From the NCBI RefSeq assembly GCF_017876115.1, contig NZ_JAGINO010000009.1:149258-213257 (forward strand): a stretch of 64,000 nt of DNA, in the 5' to 3' direction. Positions 20,967-32,511 of the stretch are shown piece after piece; the first letter of the stretch is position 1; every line of letters starts with the position of its first letter. The position numbers were made by a program, and so were the translations under genes. Source of the DNA: Azospirillum picis. GTDB taxonomy: Bacteria > Pseudomonadota > Alphaproteobacteria > Azospirillales > Azospirillaceae. Below the pieces are notes generated by a model. It was not told the DNA's origin and made no database searches. It saw only the letters and a list, made by a program, of their open reading frames with translations.

Positions 20967-21509
20967 ATGACGGCGGAGCTGCTGCTGGCCCTGTTCTGCA
21001 TCGGCGCCACCCTGCTGTTCCTGGGCCTGCGCCGCGCCCTGATCCACCGGACCGAGCAGGCGGTCCGCCGGGCCGGCGTCACCCTGCTCGCCGAGCGCGA
21101 CGCCCTGGAGGCCCGGGCCAACGAACTCGAAGCGATGCAGGCCGAGATCGAGGCGCTCAGGGCGAAGCTGGCCGAACTGTCGGCGCACAGGCTGGTCCTG
21201 TCGCGGCGCGGCAGCCGGCGCGTCACCGCCTCGCGCCGCTTCATCCACGAGATCGGCCGGCCGGAACCCGGCCGTCACCGATTCACCTTCCGCTTGAGGA
21301 TGCTGCCCGGCTACGGCGACCGGGCGGAGGCGAAGGCGGTGCTTCATCCGGCCATCTGGCGCTTCGAGAACGAGGCGCTGGTCTGGTCGGCCGATTTCGC
21401 CGCCGCCCAGATGCTGACGCGCAGCATCTTCCACGAAGCGGTCGGCGTCGGCGTCACGGCACCGGCCCCGACAGGCAATGCCGCCGAGGCGGAGGCCGCG
21501 GCACCATGA
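20967..21509 (+). CDS. Small membrane-anchored coiled-coil protein
   Basis: A 180-residue protein. An N-terminal transmembrane helix (about 3-22) is followed by a charged coiled coil (about 28-75, LLAERDALEARANELEA) and a globular part of unknown fold (80-165). GGGGGAG lies about 9 bases before the ATG. The stop overlaps the next ATG (ATGA), and the next protein has the same TM-plus-coiled-coil plan, so the two probably work together. I do not recognise the family. Confidence 0.75.
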   Translation: MTAELLLALFCIGATLLFLGLRRALIHRTEQAVRRAGVTLLAERDALEARANELEAMQAEIEALRAKLAELSAHRLVLSRRGSRRVTASRRFIHEIGRPEPGRHRFTFRLRMLPGYGDRAEAKAVLHPAIWRFENEALVWSADFAAAQMLTRSIFHEAVGVGVTAPAPTGNAAEAEAAAP

Positions 21510-22000
21510 GCGCCTTGTGGATGCTGGCGGCACTCGCCAGTCTCGGCACCGGAGTGATGGGGGAGCGGATCCTGCGCATCCGGGCCAGGCGGCAGTCCGA
21601 CAAGCTGGCGGCCCTGACCGAGCGTCTCGAAATCTACGCCAACTACGGCAAGCTCGCCGCCGTCCGCCGTGCCGAGACCGAAGAGACGCTGACGGCCCTG
21701 GAGCGCGACATCGCCGCGGCGGAGAGCGAGATCCAGACGCTGCGGTCGGCGGCCGAGGACGCCGCGGCATCGCTGCCCGCGGAATTCCATTGCGTCGACC
21801 GCGTCGCCCGCAGCGGCGGGCCGCTGTGGTTCGTCGCGGTCGAGGCGCTCGACGCCTCGGCCCCCTGGTCGGGCGTGCGCCATTACGCGGTCGCCGCCGA
21901 TAGTGCCGAGGAGGCGCGCAAGCGCGTCACCGAGCGGCACCCGTCGACCACGGCCTTCGCCATCGCCGCCGCAGCCCCCCTCGTCCTGCCGGAGCGGTGA
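21506..22000 (+). CDS. Small membrane-anchored coiled-coil protein, partner of preceding gene
   Basis: A 164-residue protein. A TM helix at about 2-20 (WMLAALASLGTGVMG) is followed by a coiled coil at about 28-90 (LAALTERLEIYANYGKLAAV and ERDIAAAESEIQTLRSAAED) and a C-terminal alpha/beta-looking part with PLWFVAVEALDA. It is translationally coupled to the upstream gene. A bidirectional terminator separates it from acs. Family and function are unknown. Confidence 0.75.
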   Translation: MSALWMLAALASLGTGVMGERILRIRARRQSDKLAALTERLEIYANYGKLAAVRRAETEETLTALERDIAAAESEIQTLRSAAEDAAASLPAEFHCVDRVARSGGPLWFVAVEALDASAPWSGVRHYAVAADSAEEARKRVTERHPSTTAFAIAAAAPLVLPER

Positions 22001-22011
22001 GGCAGACGTGG

Positions 22012-22042
22012 AAAAGGCCCCGGCGGGATGCCGGGGCCTTTT
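22012..22042. terminator. Bidirectional terminator between coiled-coil genes and acs
   Basis: A perfect 13-bp inverted repeat AAAAGGCCCCGGC / GCCGGGGCCTTTT around a 5-nt loop. The A and T tracts make it work on both strands, for the gene pair on its left and for acs on the minus strand. Confidence 0.9.
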
Positions 22043-22085
22043 CCTGGAAGCGTCATCGGGCGAGGCGCCCTGTCCGCTCTCCCGC

Positions 22086-24026
<1,941 letters not shown>

Positions 24027-24107
24027 GAGTGCGATTCCCCCGTGGTGCTTCCGAATTGGCCGGAAGATGATTGGAGGGCGGCGGGCCGCCGCCCGGAATT
24101 GAGCGGC

Positions 24108-24136
24108 ATTATCCACACAAGTTGCGGGACGAACAA
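24108..24136 (-). promoter_or_regulatory. Predicted sigma70 promoter of acs
   Basis: On the minus strand, TTGTTC (24136-24131), a 17-bp spacer and GATAAT (24113-24108) give a near-consensus promoter, with a leader of about 75 nt to the acs ATG. The rest of the 430-bp acs/77-aa-gene intergenic region holds only the CtrA box described next. Confidence 0.55.
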
Positions 24137-24380
24137 GCAAATCGGCCCCCGCACGCCCCCCGACCAAAGGAGGATTGTGTCACTGATCTTGCAGCGCAAA
24201 ACTGTTTCTTCGCCAAGCATAGCAATGCCGGCGTCGGGCATGCCGCAGGGTCCTTGCACCTGCCGTCAAGAGGACAGCACCGCCGCCGGCGCGACCATCC
24301 GCCGCGCCCCGGTGGCCGCAACGGCGCCGCGCCGTGATATCCGTCGGCCAACCCGGCCCCTGCTTGACCTGCCGCCTTGC

Positions 24381-24396
24381 TTAACCGGGCCTTAAC
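24381..24396 (+). promoter_or_regulatory. CtrA-type box TTAA-N7-TTAAC
   Basis: TTAA (24381-24384), seven bases, then TTAAC (24392-24396) is a perfect CtrA recognition sequence in an otherwise GC-rich spacer. TATAGA at 24408-24413 can serve as the -10, placing the box over the -35 region, as in CtrA-activated promoters. The 77-aa gene starts 60 bp downstream. Confidence 0.7.
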
Positions 24397-24455
24397 CGGA
24401 ACACCGATATAGAGTTGCGGCATCCCGGCAATGATCATCGGCGGCAAGGATCGCT

Positions 24456-24689
24456 ATGCCCAGCACCACCAACGCGGACGATCTTCCCGACGCCGGCGAC
24501 CGCGACGGACGCCTCGCCGCCCTGGCCGACCGCACCAGCCTGATGGCCATCGACGCCACGCTCCGCGCCCTGCCGCGTGACGGCCTGCCCTTCAGCAAGG
24601 CCTCGGTCACCAGCGTCGCCGACCTCGCGCGGCGCATGCTGCAGGCCACCAACGACGTCCGCGCCGCCATGCAGGAAGCGGCGGAGTAG
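24456..24689 (+). CDS. Small acidic protein of unknown function, putative CtrA target
   Basis: 77 residues with no signal peptide or membrane segment. An acidic N-terminus (residues 5-20, many Asp) is followed by a helix-rich remainder containing ALADRTSLMAIDATLRALP and SVADLARRMLQATNDV. AAGGAT precedes the ATG. I do not recognise the family. The perfect CtrA box upstream suggests cell-cycle or motility-linked expression, but that is inference. Coding-type GC bias at third positions supports a real gene. Confidence 0.65.
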   Translation: MPSTTNADDLPDAGDRDGRLAALADRTSLMAIDATLRALPRDGLPFSKASVTSVADLARRMLQATNDVRAAMQEAAE

Positions 24690-24722
24690 GGCGCGCCTTC
24701 CCTCTCCGCCTCACGCCTGCGC

Positions 24723-25142
24723 TTACGCCGGCACCGCGATGCCGGCGAGATCGCACACCCTTGCCCACTCCTCGTCGCCGACGGGGCAGACGGACAGGCG
24801 CGACTGGCGGACCAGCGCCATGCCCTGCAACAGCGGGTCGAGCTTGATCTGCTTGAGGGTGACCGGCACCTTCACCGGCATCACCGGCGCCACGTCGACC
24901 ATGCCGAAACGGCCGGACTCGTCGCTGGGGTCGGGATAGTAGGTGCGGACGATCTCGACGATGCCGACGATCTCCAGCCCCTCGTTGGAGTGGTAGAAGA
25001 AGGCGCGGTCGCCCGCCACCATGGCCTTCAGATTGTTGGACGCCTGGTAATTGCGCACGCCGTCCCAATGGGTCCGGCCGTCGGCGACCATGCGGTCCCA
25101 CGAATACTTGAACGGCTCGGACTTCAGCAGCCAGTAGGCCAT
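24723..25142 (-). CDS. EVE domain protein
   Basis: A 139-residue EVE (PUA-like) protein. It has MAYWLLKSEPFKYSWD at the N-terminus, THWDGVRNYQASNNLKAM near 24-41, GDRAFFYHSN near 44-53 and ARTYYPD-like and WARVCDLA segments later. The family binds modified bases or nucleotides; stand-alone bacterial copies are conserved but biochemically undefined. It probably forms a small operon with the YciI-like gene 17 bp upstream. Confidence 0.9.
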   Translation of the reverse strand: MAYWLLKSEPFKYSWDRMVADGRTHWDGVRNYQASNNLKAMVAGDRAFFYHSNEGLEIVGIVEIVRTYYPDPSDESGRFGMVDVAPVMPVKVPVTLKQIKLDPLLQGMALVRQSRLSVCPVGDEEWARVCDLAGIAVPA

Positions 25143-25159
25143 CGCCGACGCTCTCCCGC

Positions 25160-25444
25160 TCACGCCTTGGGATAAACGCGGCGCCACGGCCGGACCGTCA
25201 CGCTCTCGAACAGGCCCGCCTTGGCGTACGGATCGCCGTCGGCGAAGTCCCGGGCCGCGGCGGCATCCGCGCACTCCACGACCAGCAGGCTGCCCACCAT
25301 GCCGCTTTGGTCGTCGGACAGCAGCGGGCCGGCGGCGAAGATGCGGGCGGCGTTGGCCTCCAGATAGGCCAGATGCTCGGCGCGGTTGGCGGCGCGGACA
25401 TCGGCGGCGCCCGCCTTGTCGACGCAATGGAACATGAACAGCAT
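25160..25444 (-). CDS. YciI-family protein
   Basis: A 94-residue ferredoxin-like-fold protein of the YciI/YCII group: MLFMFHCVDKAG at the start, HLAYLEANAARIFAAGPLLSDD near 29-50, and FADGDPYAKAGLFESVTVRPWR at 67-88. The conserved His29 and Asp70 are the pair usually cited for this family. A strong GGAGGAGGG precedes the ATG at 25444, so the long upstream open frame is a shadow. The function is unknown; it is co-directional with the EVE gene. Confidence 0.88.
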   Translation of the reverse strand: MLFMFHCVDKAGAADVRAANRAEHLAYLEANAARIFAAGPLLSDDQSGMVGSLLVVECADAAAARDFADGDPYAKAGLFESVTVRPWRRVYPKA

Positions 25445-25611
25445 GGTTTTCCCTCCTCCGGTTCCGTGGGGCGGGAGCCTAGATCGGATCGCGTGAAATC
25501 GGAATCGATTTGAAGCGCGAGTCCGATCGGCAATCAAAAGCCACAGCGTCGTGCGCCTGATATTGAACGCGCGACGCTGCAGCGCAGCGCACCGCCCGGC
25601 GGACGCGCCGG

Positions 25612-26262
25612 CTATGCCGGTGCGCGCCGGCGGCGCGGCACGGCCTTGCCTCCCTTGCACGGGCTGTAGGCGCCGGGATCGATGCGGCCGAAGGTGATGC
25701 CGCTGCCGGCCAGTTCGGCCAGCGCCGCCAGTCCCAGGGCGCGCGCGGCGGCCAGCGCGATGCGGCCGCAGGCCTCGGCATCGCTTCCGGCATTGTGGTG
25801 GTCCAGCGCGATGCCGAGGAACTCGGCCAGATGGTTCAGCCGGTGCCCCGTAAGGTCGGGCCAGGCGCGCCGCGCCAGCACCACCGTGCAGAGATAGTCG
25901 CAGGCCGGCCAGTCCAGTTCGTAGGCGCTCAGGGTATGGCGCAGCACGCTGATGTCGAAGGCGGCGTTGTGGGCGAGGATCAGCCGTCCCTGCAGGCGCT
26001 CGCGCAGCGCCGCCCACACCTCCGGAAACTCCGGCGCGTCGGCCACGTCCTCCTTCCGGATGCCGTGGATGGCGCTGTTGAAGGGGTTGAAGCGCAGGTC
26101 GCGCGGCCGGATCAGGTGCTCTTCCGTCGCGGTGACCCGGCCGTCGTCGATCCAGGCCACGCCGATCGAGCAGGCGCTGGTCCGGGTTTCGTTGGCGGTC
26201 TCGAAATCGATGGCGACGGCGCGCTCGCCGCCGGGAGCAAACCCCGTGGGCAACATGGTCAT
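25612..26262 (-). CDS. DnaQ-like 3'-5' exonuclease (DEDD family)
   Basis: A 216-residue protein with the three exonuclease motifs: Exo I AIDFETAN (Asp and Glu), Exo II HNAAFDISVL, and Exo III HNAGSDAEACGRIAL, which gives the His/Asp pair of the DEDDh type. It resembles stand-alone epsilon-like exonucleases rather than the polymerase III proofreading subunit and ends in a basic KAVPRRRRAPA tail. I chose the ATG at 26262; a GTG at 26286 is possible. It likely acts in DNA repair or RNA trimming. Confidence 0.88.
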   Translation of the reverse strand: MTMLPTGFAPGGERAVAIDFETANETRTSACSIGVAWIDDGRVTATEEHLIRPRDLRFNPFNSAIHGIRKEDVADAPEFPEVWAALRERLQGRLILAHNAAFDISVLRHTLSAYELDWPACDYLCTVVLARRAWPDLTGHRLNHLAEFLGIALDHHNAGSDAEACGRIALAAARALGLAALAELAGSGITFGRIDPGAYSPCKGGKAVPRRRRAPA

Positions 26263-26315
26263 TGGCACTCGGTACTCTTGAGGCACGGTGGGGCGGGCCC
26301 GCGGCCGGGCGCCGG

Positions 26316-26918
26316 TCAGAGCCGGATCAGGCGGGCGAGGTCGTCGGGCAGCGCCCCCTCGGCCGCCAGGACCCGCAGCCTCAGCAGGCTGGCAACGGCC
26401 ATGGCGTCGGTGATGGCGCCAGCCATGACCATGTCCATGACCTCGGCGAAGGGAACGCGGCGCAGGGCCAGCACCTCGGTGTCGTCGGGCGCCGCCTCCC
26501 CCTCCTCCAGCCCCCAGGCGACGAAGGTGTGCGCCACCTCGTCGGTGAGGCAGTTGGACAGGTGCAGCGTTCCCAGCGGCATCCAGAAGCGCGCCGACAG
26601 GCCGGCCTCCTCCTTCAGTTCGCGCGCTGCGGAGATTTGGGGATCGACGTCCTTGCGCCCGCCGCCCTCCGGGATCTCCCAGCTATACTGCTTCAGCGGG
26701 AACCGGTACTGGCCGACCAGGGTGATGGTGCCGTCGTCATGGACGGGGACGACGCCGGTGGCGAGGCTGCGCGGATGCATGACGCCGTAGATGCCGGGAA
26801 GCCCCTTCGGAGTCAGGACCTTGTGCTCGATCACCTCCATCCAGGCATTTTCGTATTTCGTCGTGCTGGTCAGCACGGTCCAGGGATTGCCGGTGGACTC
26901 ACCGGTATCGATCGGCAC
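26316..26918 (-). CDS. Nudix hydrolase (ADP-ribose pyrophosphatase-like)
   Basis: A 200-residue protein. The Nudix segment is EIPEGGGRKDVDPQISAA followed by RELKEEAGL (about residues 81-107). The metal-binding EE pair is intact, but the first Glu of the textbook box is replaced (Val). The N-terminal beta domain with IYGVMHPRSLATGVVPV and QYRFPLKQYSWEIPEG resembles the YffH/NudF ADP-ribose or sugar-nucleotide pyrophosphatase group. It would be a housekeeping enzyme removing nucleotide sugars; the substrate is not certain. Confidence 0.9.
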   Translation of the reverse strand: MPIDTGESTGNPWTVLTSTTKYENAWMEVIEHKVLTPKGLPGIYGVMHPRSLATGVVPVHDDGTITLVGQYRFPLKQYSWEIPEGGGRKDVDPQISAARELKEEAGLSARFWMPLGTLHLSNCLTDEVAHTFVAWGLEEGEAAPDDTEVLALRRVPFAEVMDMVMAGAITDAMAVASLLRLRVLAAEGALPDDLARLIRL

Positions 26919-27064
26919 GCGAAGCCCTCCGTCGGTTGCGGAGGGAGTATAGGAAGGCGGGCCGACGCCCGCAACGGTCCCGGACCGGCCGGCACAGAGT
27001 CGAAATGGTCAAAATTTAGCGGCAATTGGCGGAAACCAAATAGAAATCCTTAAGCATTGGTTTC

Positions 27065-27093
27065 TTGACAGTCAAAACCGCGACACTTAATTC
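27065..27093 (+). promoter_or_regulatory. Strong sigma70 promoter of the methyltransferase gene
   Basis: A perfect TTGACA (27065-27070), a 17-bp spacer and TAATTC (27088-27093) in an AT-rich patch, about 55 bp before the ATG. The -35 is part of a perfect small palindrome TTGACAGTCAA (27065-27075), a possible repressor site. Confidence 0.75.
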
Positions 27094-27146
27094 TAATTTG
27101 CGGCACGATTTTTCGCCGCCCCACCTCGAACGGGCGAGGCCCGTTC

Positions 27147-28214
27147 ATGCCTTTCGATCCGGAAAGGACAGGCCCCGTGGTTGCGCAGCTCGGACCGCAG
27201 GAACTGGAGCGCTGGCGGAATGCCGACTGGCGCACCCGGCTCGCCGCCTGGTGGGAAGGCTACGACCTCTCGCGCCTGCCCCGCATCCCGAACGCCGCGC
27301 CCCCGCCGGGAACACCGGCTCGCCCCGTGCCGCACCCGGTGGAAGCGGTGGGCGCCGGGGCGCCGCGCGACGCCGGGCCGGTGGCGGCGGAGGCCGTCGC
27401 TTCCGACCTCGACCGGCTGGCGTTGATGCAGTTGGACCGCCACGGCGAACCGGTCTGGTCGCCGGCCCGCAGCGAGGGGGCGCAGCTCCTCTGGGGCCAG
27501 GACATGGTCGGCCCCTCCGGACCGCACTGGATGGTCGAACAGATGCGCTCCTTCGGCCTGAACCCGTCCAAGAGCGTGCTGGACCTGTCGGCCGGGCTGG
27601 GCGGCACCGCCCGCGCGCTGGTGGAGAGCTGCGACACCTGGGTGACCGGGCTGGAGCCGTCGCCGCTGCTGGCCAGGCTGGCGATGGACCGCTCGAAGAC
27701 GCTGGGGATGTCGAAGAAGGCGCCGGTCGCGCATTACGACCCGGAGCACTTCAACCAGGCCGGCACCTTCGACCTGGTGATGGCCGACCGCATCGTCCAC
27801 CGCGTCCGCGACAAGGAGCTGTTCCTCGACCGCGCCGGCGAGTGCATCAAGCCGAAGGGCGGAATCGTGCTGTTCGATTATGTGATCGACGGCGCTCCCG
27901 GCTCGTGGGACGCCTGGAATGGCTGGCGGGACGAGGAACCGATGGAGGTCTATCCCTGGACCGCCACCCGCATGGCCGACGAGCTGACCCAGCGCAACCT
28001 CGACCTGCGAATTTCCGAGGACCTGACCCAGCTCCACCGCCGCCACGTCATCGACCGGGTCCGTGGCCTGGCCGACGCCCTGGCTGCCGCCGCCGTTCCC
28101 GCCGGGCCGGTGCTGGCGGCGCTGAAGCGCGAGCTTGCGCTGTGGTGGGCGCGGCTGCGGGTTCTGGGCAGCGGCCTGCGCTTCGTCCGTTATGTCGCGA
28201 TGAAGCCGGCGTGA
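27147..28214 (+). CDS. SAM-dependent methyltransferase (class I)
   Basis: A 355-residue protein with a methyltransferase core from about 120 to 260. SAM-binding motif I is SVLDLSAGLGGTAR (about 142-155), followed by VTGLEPSPLLARLA, FDLVMADRIVHRV and GGIVLFDYVIDGAP. The first 110 residues are a Pro/Ala-rich, non-catalytic extension with RWRNADWRTRLAAWWEGYDLSRLP. It resembles phosphoethanolamine/sarcosine-type methyltransferases only loosely, so the substrate is unknown. It is monocistronic with its own strong promoter. Confidence 0.8.
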   Translation: MPFDPERTGPVVAQLGPQELERWRNADWRTRLAAWWEGYDLSRLPRIPNAAPPPGTPARPVPHPVEAVGAGAPRDAGPVAAEAVASDLDRLALMQLDRHGEPVWSPARSEGAQLLWGQDMVGPSGPHWMVEQMRSFGLNPSKSVLDLSAGLGGTARALVESCDTWVTGLEPSPLLARLAMDRSKTLGMSKKAPVAHYDPEHFNQAGTFDLVMADRIVHRVRDKELFLDRAGECIKPKGGIVLFDYVIDGAPGSWDAWNGWRDEEPMEVYPWTATRMADELTQRNLDLRISEDLTQLHRRHVIDRVRGLADALAAAAVPAGPVLAALKRELALWWARLRVLGSGLRFVRYVAMKPA

Positions 28215-28365
28215 AAAGCTGGGCGTCCCGCCCCATTCATATCCTGTAAGCCATAATATCAAAGTCTGTAATACCGCCGCACGCTGCCAGTAAGCGGCCG
28301 GGTGGCGTCATGATGCCCGCGGGGCGGGACTGTCGCCGCCCCGTTCCGCGGTGCCCGAAGGCGCG

Positions 28366-28393
28366 TTGATACCCCGGCGCCGCGCCCTACATC
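28366..28393 (+). promoter_or_regulatory. Predicted sigma70 promoter of acnA
   Basis: TTGATA (28366-28371), a 16-bp spacer and TACATC (28388-28393), giving a leader of about 120 nt before the GTG of acnA. The remainder of the 306-bp spacer shows no gene. Confidence 0.4.
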
Positions 28394-28520
28394 TTGGCAG
28401 TACGACCTGCCGGATGCCGGCGGGCCGCGGACCCGAACCCCGATGCGAAGCGCTCTTCCAAGCGCCACGAGGCGCAAGCCCGAGCCAAAAGCCCCAAGCC
28501 AGGAATCAAGGAGGCTTCCC

Positions 28521-31211
<2,691 letters not shown>

Positions 31212-31221
31212 GCCACGGCCA

Positions 31222-31267
31222 ACGCCCTGACCCTCCGAAGCTTGGCAACCTGGGAGGGTCAGGGCGT
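31222..31267 (+). terminator. Long hairpin after acnA
   Basis: A perfect 15-bp inverted repeat, ACGCCCTGACCCTCC and its complement (31222-31236 and 31253-31267), with a 16-nt loop, 10 bp after the acnA stop. There is no T tract, so it is either a Rho-type or 3'-end-stabilising hairpin rather than a classical terminator. Confidence 0.7.
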
Positions 31268-31297
31268 CGGAAGCGGCAGCCGTTCCGGGCTTCCCGC

Positions 31298-31336
31298 CTC
31301 GTTATCCCCAAGAAGCAAGGAACTGGGGATAACGAG
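31298..31336. promoter_or_regulatory. Palindrome A: CTCGTTATCCCCA ... TGGGGATAACGAG
   Basis: Perfect 13-bp arms (31298-31310 and 31324-31336) around a 13-nt spacer. It is the first of two related palindromes in front of the lower-GC nucleotidyltransferase gene. It shares the arm core CGTTATCCCCA with the second copy, 64 bp downstream centre to centre. Confidence 0.85.
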
Positions 31337-31358
31337 ATTGACGTGCTTGCCTTTCAGC

Positions 31359-31403
31359 GCCATCGTTATCCCCAAAAATTTCGTGACTGGGGATAACGAT
31401 GGC
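31359..31403. promoter_or_regulatory. Palindrome B overlapping the nucleotidyltransferase start codon
   Basis: Perfect 16-bp arms GCCATCGTTATCCCCA (31359-31374) and its complement (31388-31403) around a 13-nt spacer. The right arm contains the ATG at 31399. It could be an autoregulatory operator or, in RNA, a hairpin hiding the start codon. Confidence 0.85.
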
Positions 31404-32490
31404 CGATTTTGCCAGGCTGGCCACACCGATCCAGGCTACCTACAGCGAGATCAACAATCGGGCGCATGACGACGCCTTGGTGCCATTGACCCGCACTCCC
31501 GGCTCTTTCCACATGAAAACGGTGAAGGGACGCCGCTACTGGTATCAGCGAGTGGTGGAAGATGGAAAGCCGCGGGACCTGTCGTTGGGTCCCGATACGC
31601 CGGACATGGCCGAGCGCATCGAGCGCATGAAGGCGGATGCGGTGGTGACCCGTGAAGCTCTTGATGAGCGTCGGCGGCTGGTGCGCGCATTGAATGCCGC
31701 AGGGCTTCCGGCTCCCGATGCTCTGTCCGGGCGCGTGATGGCCAAGCTAGCTGATGTCGGCATCTTTCGCATGGGGGGCGTTCTGGGTGGCACCCATGCA
31801 TTCCGGACCTATGGCCCGATGCTCGGTGTACGCCTGCCTGCCGAAACCGGCATTACCGGCGATGTGGACATCGTCAGCGTGACAATCGGATCCGAGGAGC
31901 GGACCGAGCCGCTGGACCATGTTCTGAAAGCGGTGGATGCACGGTTCAAAGGCATCGCATCGATGGTGGGCCAGGGAGGCACCTACCGCTGGCGCTTGGA
32001 CGCCAATGGGCAGGTGGTCCTGGTGGAATTGCTCACGACGTTTGATGAGCGCGATCAGGAGGATCCGACACCGCAGCCGACATTTGGCGCCATGGCGAAG
32101 CCTCTGCGGTTCATGGAATTCTCAATGGAGGGAACGGTTACCTCAACCGTGCTCCATGACGCCGGCGTTCCGGTGATCGTACCGGACCCGGCGCGCTATG
32201 CCTGCCATAAGCTGATCGTGGCACAGGTTAGAGGCTCCGGTGCGCCCGAGAAGAGGCGCAAGGATCTTGACCAGTCACGGCAACTGTTCGAGGTCATGCT
32301 GCAGGATCGGCCAGCCGATGTGGACAGCGTTTTCTCCGACCTGCTTTCTCGCGGTCCGAAATGGCGCAGCCATGCGGCCGGGTCGGTCGCAACGCTCCCC
32401 GATGACATCCGTGAGACGCTGCTTGCATGGGCTGGCGACCACCCGGATTTCGTGGAGCGGGTCAGACGCCTGCGCCCGAAAACCATGTGA
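31399..32490 (+). CDS. Nucleotidyltransferase-fold protein (GSU2403-like), probably acquired
   Basis: A 363-residue protein resembling the GSU2403-type nucleotidyltransferase-fold family. A helical N-terminal part (1-105, HMKTVKGRRYWYQRVVEDGKPRDLSLGPDT) is followed by the fold itself, with GGVLGGTHAFRTYGPMLGV near 125-143 and the acidic GDVDIVSV near 154-161 in the place of the catalytic DxD. A substrate-domain region with PARYACHKLIVAQ and KRRKDLDQSRQLFEVML follows. Base composition and codon use are visibly less GC-biased than in neighbouring genes, suggesting transfer. No ribosome site is obvious because the start lies in palindrome B. The role is unknown; relatives include toxin-type transferases. 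Confidence 0.75.
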   Translation: MADFARLATPIQATYSEINNRAHDDALVPLTRTPGSFHMKTVKGRRYWYQRVVEDGKPRDLSLGPDTPDMAERIERMKADAVVTREALDERRRLVRALNAAGLPAPDALSGRVMAKLADVGIFRMGGVLGGTHAFRTYGPMLGVRLPAETGITGDVDIVSVTIGSEERTEPLDHVLKAVDARFKGIASMVGQGGTYRWRLDANGQVVLVELLTTFDERDQEDPTPQPTFGAMAKPLRFMEFSMEGTVTSTVLHDAGVPVIVPDPARYACHKLIVAQVRGSGAPEKRRKDLDQSRQLFEVMLQDRPADVDSVFSDLLSRGPKWRSHAAGSVATLPDDIRETLLAWAGDHPDFVERVRRLRPKTM

Positions 32491-32511
32491 TGGTCTTGCG
32501 TCAGCAGCCCC

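Noticed and set aside
27065..27075. TTGACAGTCAA considered as an FNR box
   Set aside because: The half-sites are only three bases apart instead of six, so it does not fit FNR; it was kept only as a palindrome on the -35.
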